Source: Pyrenophora tritici-repentis (Eukaryota > Ascomycota > Dothideomycetes > Pleosporales > Pleosporaceae). From it: a stretch of DNA of 64,000 nucleotides. The notes below the pieces were generated by a model, which made no database searches, was not told where the DNA came from, and saw only the letters and a list, made by a program, of their open reading frames with translations. Both the position numbers and the translations under genes were made by a program. Position 1 is the first letter of the stretch; each line of letters opens with the position of its first letter. The DNA is taken from positions 1,612,001 through 1,676,000 of the forward strand of contig NC_089397.1 of the NCBI RefSeq assembly GCF_003171515.1, in the 5' to 3' direction. Below, piece after piece: positions 56,887 through 64,000 of the stretch.

Positions 56887-57401
56887 GATCAAGGCTCTTT
56901 TTTTGTGTGCCTCTGGGGGGTGGTTCTGGAAGTTTGGTTGTGGCGATTGCGGTCGTTCCAGGGCTGGATTGTGGTAGTTCCCAAGGTGACGGTTGCGGCT
57001 TCCCTACAATGAACGCGGAGGCTAGCGTCCCTTGAGCTCGGGCCTCTTCCAGCAAACGCAACTTCTACAAGGCAAATCAGAAGAAGCTCTTAACCACACT
57101 TTCCCGTCGTCTCCACTAATAACTGCCACAACGTCACCTTCACCTTGTCCAGACGATTGTCGCGTACTGCTCCACTAGACGCGACCAAGGAACCCCGCGC
57201 CCAACTCGCGACCCTGCCGAGCCCTGAACATCAACCCGTACACAATACCCGCGTGTGACGACGACGTTTATTTGAGTGACCTCATAGGTAGCAGACTGGC
57301 CCTAATACTTCTGCGACCCGATTATTAGTATTGTTGCCTGCGCCAAGGCATCCACGGTTCCGCGCCCAGCCACTACAACCTCGACAGCCTTCACCTTCAC
57401 C
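56887..57401. promoter_or_regulatory. Divergent promoter region, EAF6 / TFIIS
   Basis: 515 bp between start codons of two transcription-related genes. No specific site recognised. Confidence 0.45.
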
Positions 57402-58369
57402 ATGGCAATGGACGCCAAAGAGATCGAGCTCCGCGGCAAAGCCATCGGCAAGGCGGTTCAAGAGGGCGAACCGAGCGCCTCTATCCTCAAACTTCTCAAT
57501 GACTTGAAGACTGGCGTGCACGCGACTGAGGATCTTTTGCGCTCCACACGTATTGGTGTCACGATCAACCGTCTGCGCCAACACAAGGACCCCGCAGTGC
57601 AGAAATTGGCGACCGAGCTTGTTTCAAAGTGGAGGGATGAAGTCAAGAAGAAGCAGCAGCCGAAGAAGGATGGTGCTGTAAAGGTAGCCGCGAACGGCGG
57701 AGCAGCATCGTCGCCCGCTCCTCCTGCTTCAGGCACCGCGTCTCCAGCTCCCAGTCAAGCCAAGAAGAAGCACGATGTACCTGCCGATAAGCGCAACCAC
57801 AAGACAGACAACGTCAAGTACCAGGTCACTGGCAGCGAGGCACGCGATGCTTGTGTCAGGCTGATGTACGACGGATTGGCCTACATGAGCGAAGCAAGTA
57901 GGTAACAGTAAATCTGCTACTTGAGATGATACTAACATATTCAGTGCCGGACGAAATCCTCTTGGTCGCAAAGCAAGTCGAAGCCGCAGCCTACACCAAC
58001 GCCGGTAGCGTAAACGACGGATACAAGGCCAAGATGCGCTCTCTATTCCAGAACCTGAAGAGCAAATCGAATCCCGCGCTCCGCAAACGTGTTCTCACAG
58101 GTGAGGTGCCCGCCAAGCGATTTGTCACCATGACACACGACGAGATGAAGTCAGATGAGCGACGAGCCTTGGACGAGAAGCTCAAGGCAGAGAACATGAA
58201 CGAGGCCATGGTGGCACAGGTGGAGAAGGCCATTTCAAAGGAGTTCCAGTGTAGCAAGTGCAAGAAGAAGATGGTCAGCTACAGTCAGGCACAGACTAGG
58301 TCCGCCGATGAACCGATGACGACGTTTTGCGAGTGCATGAACTGTGGTAATAGGTGGAAGTTCTCCTAG
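57402..58369 (+). CDS. DST1: Transcription elongation factor S-II (TFIIS)
   Basis: Two exons, 57402-57897 and 57945-58369; 306 aa. Rescues backtracked RNA polymerase II by stimulating transcript cleavage. Domain I (about 1-80) has ILKLLNDLKTGVHATEDLLR, RIGVTINRLRQHKDPAVQKL; a Lys/Ala/Pro linker follows; the central Pol II-binding domain starts near NVKYQVTGSEARDACVRLMYDGLAYM and includes GYKAKMRSLFQNLKSKSNPALRKRVLTG-type sequence and MTHDEMKSDERRALDEKL. The C-terminal zinc ribbon has CSKC, the acidic tip QTRSADEPMT and CECMNC. Complete; length as in yeast. Confidence 0.95.
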
Positions 58370-59604
58370 TAGTGTGATTTGTGTGGCAGCAAGGCGCACA
58401 GGGCAGGGTGAGGGGCGCATCATTGCATTCTACGTTGAGATAGCGGGTTGGCGTTCGTTTCTACGGGGTTGGGGTGTGTGCGGTCAGAAGGATGAGACGT
58501 TTGGTTCATGACTTCCCATGAAGTAGCGACAGTAAAGTTTGTCATCTGTCTTGTTTTATTATTCTCAACAACTGGTCTAGTATGATCAACTTTTCGAACG
58601 TTTTTCTTGATTTTCATCAGTCAACTCATCCGTCTGTTGTATTTTAAGCGCCGTCTCCTTTCTACAGACCATCAACGTTTGGAATTCGCCACGCCAGTTG
58701 TTCTTCCATTGCCTTTGTGTAGGTCGGCCTTTCTTCTTGCTGTCTGGAGCAGACCTGGCTTGTACCTCAACCAGTCCCATGTACCCATTGTATTCGCAAC
58801 AGCACTTTTACTTGAAAGGAGAGAGTTGTAGGCTTGAGACAAGGAAGAGACAAGAGAATAGAACAGTACGAGTGGGACGAGAGGAGAGAGAGAGAGAGAG
58901 ACAAAGTTACACAGATTACACAAGCAACGAATTCAGTCAAAGCTATCACACAATCATGTCATACATACATAGCTTCTTTTTTCTTTCTCACTCAAAGCTC
59001 CACGCACAGAAGAAGTATATCATGCCATGTACGATTCTTCACTACCCCCTTGATTTTCTTCCTGTTCTCAAGGAAGGCCTAAGAGTAAGTGATTATGCAC
59101 ATTGACAACGCAAAAACATGGCGATGATAAAGGAGGAACAACGCTAGCTTGTCAACCAACCAAGCCAAGCCAAGCCATATGGGGTGAAAAGCAGAAGAAT
59201 AGCAGCCAGAACGAGTTGGTAATTACAACGCTATTTCGTTCCAAAAGACACACACCCGTATATTGCCAGCATGGCCCCCGAAAAAATTGCAAGACGCTAA
59301 ACGGATGGATGGATGGATGGATAGACAGATGGGGAGGTAGATATGACTCCAAAATGGCATACACACATGGATATGGAAATGGAGCATTTAAGCATCCTTT
59401 TCCCCTTTCCTCATTTCCTTTCCTCTCTTTCCCTTATTCACAGATCAAGACAAAACCAATGTAGGAGGATAGAGTGGGACTTTAGCCAAATCCACATCTT
59501 CCCAATATACCAGTATCCCAATATTCATTCATATACTCTTCTCTTTTCTTCTTCTACCCAATCGAAACGATGACAACGACAACGAAAAGCGTCGTCACTT
59601 GTTC
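58370..59604. other. Convergent 3' flanks with simple repeats
   Basis: Between TFIIS and the ubiquitin protease. Contains a (GA)n run at about 58880-58902 and (GGAT)n at about 59302-59323. No gene recognised. Confidence 0.5.
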
Positions 59605-62078
59605 CTAAAACTTAAACGTACTCTTCTTTCTGCCCAGGCTGAAACGATTCTTGCCATCCTTGTCGGGCGGCGTGTCTTGGATCGGGGTATCTGGGTGTGC
59701 AGGTTCGTCTGGGTTGGCGTTGCCATTGCCATGACCATTGCCGTGACCATGACCACTGTCGTGCTTGTCCTTGTTCGCGGTCCAGAATTTGGGTTTGGAT
59801 TTTAGGCTCATGGAGGTATGTCTGAAGCGACTTAGACCACTCATGCCTTTTACGCTGCCAAAGCCGTTTACATGTTTCTCCTTCTCCTTTTCCTTTTCGC
59901 CGCCGCCGACGCCGCCAGCGCTGGGTGGTGGCACTTCGCCGCTTACACAGCGTTTGCGCTCCTCTTCCACGGCGGACGCTTTGCTGGCTTCGAGGACAGC
60001 GCGGAGTTCTTCTTCTTGTTTGCGGTAGTTTTCGCGTCGTTTCTGTTCCATTTCTTTGCGTTTTTGCTTTGCTGCCTTTTCCAGCTCCTTCTCGTGGGCT
60101 TTGCGCTCCTTTTCTTCTTTGCCTTTGCCGAAAAGGCCCAGGTTGCTCTTCTTTGCGGTGAGAACTGGGACTTGTGTGGTTATGTGCTCTACGGGGTGGT
60201 GGTCGATGCTCGTTTCGGCGCGTGCGAGCGGGGGTGCTGTGGCAGCGTGATCGAGACTGGCGAACTTGTCACCTTCTTCCACTGTCGGTGTCGTTGCGTT
60301 GTGGAAGGGGTGGTGTGCATGGCCATTGACGCCGTTGGTTTTCGGCGTCGTGACCTCCTCCTGTGCCATCTTCGCGGCTTGCTCAGCTGCGGCAAGAGCA
60401 TCTGCCTCCTGCTCCTTCATCATAGCCTCTTCGGTGGTTTCCTGATAGAACAAAACATAGGCACATGCCAAAACGTTTTCTCCACCAAAGAAATTCCTGA
60501 CATAGGCCTTGTCTACCGGCTCAACCATCTCGTCGTCGAAAAGCAGCCAACCTCGGTCTTGTGTCTTGATGATGGAAACATAGTGGCCGTGGTATGGTCC
60601 GCCTCCAATGTGCACTACTACCGCGTAAAGCTCGTACAGCCTGTCTGGGTCCTCGGCATCATCTGTAGTGTTGAATAAGCGGAGATAGAAGGGGTATACG
60701 ACACGGTGGAACAGCTTCTGCAATCGCTGCAGATCCTCGGTATACTTGAATCGCTTCAGATGCAATGCAAGAATCTTGGGTAACCGCTTGATCTTCATCC
60801 TCTTCTCTGCCTCTTGCAGACCTCCGCAGTTGTCGCAATGGAACTTGTTCCGCTCGCACAACATTTCCTCTTCAGAGAACTTGCGCAAACAGCTCGTAAC
60901 TGACGAGTGTTGCTCCAGATCGACGGACAAATCTAGGAAAGCCTCGTCTCGTTGTGATGTGTTCTCGCACGTCAGGCATCTTGTTTCAGACGTCAATGTG
61001 CCCTCAAACAGTTCGTGTACCCATCCCGTGTTCGATTTCGCAGAAACGGCCGAGTTTCGAAAGGGCACTACATCACCCGAAGCCGCTGTCGTGCCGTTCT
61101 CTTGGGTCGCGTCTACCTCGGTTATGCGATCTTTTGAAAACTGCTCTACATTTTCTACAACCTCGTTCAGTAGAAGATTAAGGAATTCGTGTGCGTCTTG
61201 ATGCATGGGGGTTCGGAACATTTCGTTGTCGCGTCGCAGTATTTCGAGCAGCTTGTGAGGGCTGACTACGCCTATGCGCGACCTGTGTGCGATTACGGCC
61301 TCAAATATGTCCTTTAGTGAAGAGAAAAGGGATTCGTTCATGCCATATGATTTCGCGTTCTCATAGTCCATCTGCAAGACCGGGCCAGCGGCCAGGGCCT
61401 GCTTCTTCTTGTACTCTGGTGAGTCCTTGTTGTCCTCGGGCTTGTTGCCAGGGGGCTGGCCCATGGCGCCGGGCGTGGTCGCAGGCTTTACTGGTGTCCT
61501 CGCATTCGGGCTCGAGACAGACGTGCGCCCCGCGGGCGAGAGGGGCGTGTTCTGGCCATTCGGGAGGTTCGTGTTAAGCCTGAGTAAGCCCGACTGGGGC
61601 CTCTCGAGGGCTTCCGGGGGCGATCGAGCGGGGAAGTTGATGACCTGTTCTCGGAAGGGCACCGAGTAATACAGACATTGCACGATGGAGTTGCAGTAGC
61701 TGGCGGAATAGTCAGTGTGTGTTGTTGGTTGTGGCGTGGGTCGAGGATGACATACCATGTACTTCCAAACTACATGACGGGCGCACGTCGTCAGCAAGGC
61801 GGATTCCCGAAGCGCAATGCAGCAATTCGCAATTCACGTCGCTTACTTACATTCTCGAAGCCAAAGAACTTGTCGCTGCCGTCGCTGCGTACGGGACCGG
61901 CATTGAGCAGCAGCTTCTCTAGCGGCGTCGCTTCCGGCGCGTTGGGATCCTTCTTGAGTGGTATGCTACTGGTCGCAGGACTCAACGGCGGCTATAGGGT
62001 CGTCAGGACAGCAGTGGTTTTGCAGATCGGCCAAGGACTTACAGCGCCAGACTTGATGCGACTGAAAAAGGAACTCAT
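59605..62078 (-). CDS. creB: CreB-type ubiquitin C-terminal hydrolase
   Basis: Four exons: 62078-62043, 61991-61851, a 14-nt micro-exon 61769-61756, and 61699-59605; 761 aa. Cysteine deubiquitinase; CreB in Aspergillus acts in carbon catabolite repression. Start [12 protein letters not shown]. The micro-exon joins FFGFEN to [12 protein letters not shown] to give FGSTCYCNS with catalytic Cys64; the residue two before Cys64 is Ser where most USPs have Asn. [17 protein letters not shown], a zinc-binding CLTC...CDNC set, and the His box [14 protein letters not shown] (His436) with WLLFDDEMV complete the active site. C-terminal third: Ala/Glu/Lys coiled coil ([20 protein letters not shown]), then basic disordered tail with [11 protein letters not shown] repeats. 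The split of the active-site motif over three exons was found by frame and splice signals. Confidence 0.9.
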
Positions 62079-63533
62079 GGCTGCAGGTTTTGGACGGGAA
62101 GCGCAGGTCTGGGCGGGGTGCAGAAAGGGCTCAACGTTTGCATCCGTACGAGGCTGCTTCAGGCGACGGGAAGGTGGGCGCAGGTGGGTAGAGAAGCTTG
62201 TGCTGGGAGTTGGCCCAGATGGTGAGCAGGCGCGTCGGGCAACATGGAGAGGACAGGACGGGACGGGCGAGGTCGCAGTTTAGGTGTTTGTGCAATTCAC
62301 TGCGGCTTGCGGCTTGCGGCTTGGGAAGGCTGGCACGTCAGGGAAAGCAGAGCCGGGGCCCGAAAGGCGAGCGTCTAACTTACGGGCTACGGGACTAGAT
62401 GTCCCATGCAGCCCGCCCTGCGCCCAGTGCCAGTGCCAGGAGAGAAGAGAAAGGCCGAACCCCACGACCCGGCACACGCACCCCGCCACAAGGCCGTCGG
62501 GAACGAGCTAACGCTGAAGCCACTGGTTCTCATCCAATGCTGGCCCGCAACTGACGACCAGAGGACCGACGACGTGGGGCTCCTCATACCGGCGAACATG
62601 CATGGAACAACCAAGAGCCTCGTCATGAAACCGCCTCCAGACCACCGTTGCAAACTCGACAAATCTCTCCCTCTGCTTCAACAAGCCCAGGCTCGCCTAA
62701 CGCCAAAATTCCACCAGTCACGCGATGCACGCCATGCACACGAGCCGCTACGCCTCATGCCACCACCCCAAAGCCGTGTTGGTGGCCGCTGGCCGAGTCT
62801 CGAGATCGCCAGTCGAGATGGGCGAACACGCTTCTAGCGTCTTCCCGCACTGTGGTCGTGACAAGTTCCAGAGCATGACGACAGCAGGGCTGACTGCGCA
62901 GATCCTGCACACCTAAACCAGGGCATCCATCTACTGCCCCGCCATGGCCAGCACTGTAGTCATGACTACTTTGTGTATTCAAAAGCCTGCACACACGACA
63001 TCGTAGCATGCAGACCCCTCTCCCGTCTCATGCACCACATGGCACATCCCCCGCAGCCTGCAGTGGGTCCTGTTAAGTCATGGTGTAGGGCCCAAACTAC
63101 GACTAGTCAATAGCCTCACCGTCTGTATTTATAGCCTCACTACTGAATCTTTACTTGTGAACTTGTGATATTCTGACACGTGATCATGTCTGTATTACGA
63201 CTTGAATGTCTGCCTTGAGTAGCTCAACAAGTCCCTGTGTCATCTTCATGCGTTACCATCAGCCCACAATCACTCTTCCACCACCCCACAACCACCCGTT
63301 TATCCGAACTCCATCTTCACCACATCCACAGAATAAACGACCCCAACATAGCCACCTATTCAGCCAACAAGTCCGTCCTTGCACCGCACTAAAAAAAATA
63401 TACTAAACCGCTCGTCTAACATGAACGGCATGCTGAATGAAAGAACCTCCAACGCCCCCAGATGCTAATCACGCACAGTATGCAAACATAGTACATGGGT
63501 GATACAACGGCCAGAGCCGACAAGGAAACACCA
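62079..63533. other. 1.5-kb intergenic region, no gene recognised
   Basis: Upstream of the ubiquitin protease and downstream of the HMG-box gene. An open frame at 62406-62837 has no recognisable features. Confidence 0.4.
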
Positions 63534-64000
63534 TCACAGTCGTCGCAGTCGCTTACCCGCCCCGAGTTCGATAGCTGTGCGGCTATTCAGAATGAGCTCT
63601 TCATTCCCGCCCTCGGGTGGGTTCGCTTGAATATACTCGCGTCGTATCCGCGCTGCTTCTATATCCCACGTAGCCACACGCTCCTTGAAGTCTGCCGCGT
63701 TTGCACTCGCATCGTCCCGTGCATTGCTGGCTTGGTCAAGGTACGGTTGTTTGACCGATTGCTCTGCTGTGCGCCACCTTAGACCTACCGCGTTTCGTAT
63801 CTCTTGTTTCGGCGCTTTGGCTTCAGGGTTGCCCGTCTTGGCTTTGTGCGCGTCGTCGCACTCCTGCTTGCAAATGTACCAGAAATCCTTGGTAAACAGT
63901 AGAAAGGGGTTGACACCGGCGCGTCCTGGCTTAATCGGACGTTCGCCGATTTGATCTAGAATTGCCCCGATAATCGCAGCTTCATAGTCTTCGTCGCGCT
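63534..64000 (-). CDS. HMG-box-like protein, 5' end beyond window
   Basis: The frame is open from the right edge to a TGA at 63536-63534 (about 154 codons, no start inside). It contains KPGRAGVNPFLLFTKDFWYI, KQEIRNAVGLRWRTAEQSVK and QPYLDQASNARDDASANAAD, which follow the pattern of an HMG box (Pro-aromatic-F helix 1, WR in helix 2, K-x-PY-x-x-x-A). DNA-binding nuclear protein by family. The end is uncertain: a GTAAGC at about 63559 could be a splice donor leading to a different C-terminus. No further identity can be given without the N-terminal part. Confidence 0.6.
   Translation of the reverse strand, partial: RDEDYEAAIIGAILDQIGERPIKPGRAGVNPFLLFTKDFWYICKQECDDAHKAKTGNPEAKAPKQEIRNAVGLRWRTAEQSVKQPYLDQASNARDDASANAADFKERVATWDIEAARIRREYIQANPPEGGNEELILNSRTAIELGAGKRLRRL

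Noticed and set aside
59872..60678. 268-codon plus-strand frame opposite the ubiquitin protease
   Set aside because: Mirror of the Lys/Glu/Ala-rich C-terminus of the protease; hydrophobic composition is a strand artefact.

Overview
The window is nuclear DNA of a filamentous ascomycete. Genes carry many short introns (about 47-130 nt, GT..AG, CTAAC-like branch points), intergenic gaps are about 0.2-5 kb, and nonsense mutations of the C-to-T type (RIP-like) are present. The mixture of a CreB-type deubiquitinase, a multi-PAS hybrid histidine kinase, a DUF7721 protein, a DUF7580 protein and a C2H2/ankyrin protein points to Pezizomycotina. My best guess is Dothideomycetes (Pleosporales), but that is an inference from the look of the proteins, not from a search.

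Layout. 0-14 kb is conserved housekeeping sequence: an extended-SDR epimerase running off the left edge, DNA topoisomerase I, ATP synthase gamma, an unrecognised TPR-like protein, RNA polymerase I/III subunit AC40 and the 49-kDa subunit of complex I. 14-19 kb has a degenerate tandem repeat and two low-complexity 'MSYN' proteins, one Ddr48-like and one DUF7721, with short MITEs beside the second. 19.7-35 kb is an accessory, transposon-rich block. It holds an arylsulfotransferase-like gene with two in-frame UAG codons, a 7.2-kb hAT-like element that carries a decayed C2H2/ankyrin gene and an intact DUF7580 gene, a 459-bp hAT MITE nested inside that element, and a complete 3.1-kb hAT transposon sitting in the middle of a 111-bp MITE. 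Two small unknown genes follow, one of them broken. 36-47 kb returns to conserved genes: COA3, symplekin/Pta1 and a hybrid histidine kinase. 47-56 kb is almost gene-free except for a two-finger C2H2 regulator (FlbC-like). 56-64 kb holds EAF6, TFIIS, the CreB-type ubiquitin protease and an HMG-box gene cut by the right edge.

How the genes relate. Most conserved genes are in head-to-head pairs with short shared promoters (TOP1/ATP3, AC40/complex I 49 kDa, COA3/Pta1, EAF6/TFIIS). Products of such pairs act in transcription, chromatin or mitochondrial energy metabolism.

The most unusual object is the 7.2-kb element (21690-28910). It has 11-bp perfect ends, about 610-bp degenerate inverted repeats, a 7/8-matching 8-bp target duplication, and two host-type genes but no transposase. 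Its outer ends match 10 of 11 bases of the left end of the complete hAT transposon that lies only 343 bp away. I reconstructed all exon joins by hand from splice signals and reading frame; none was checked by alignment or RNA data.
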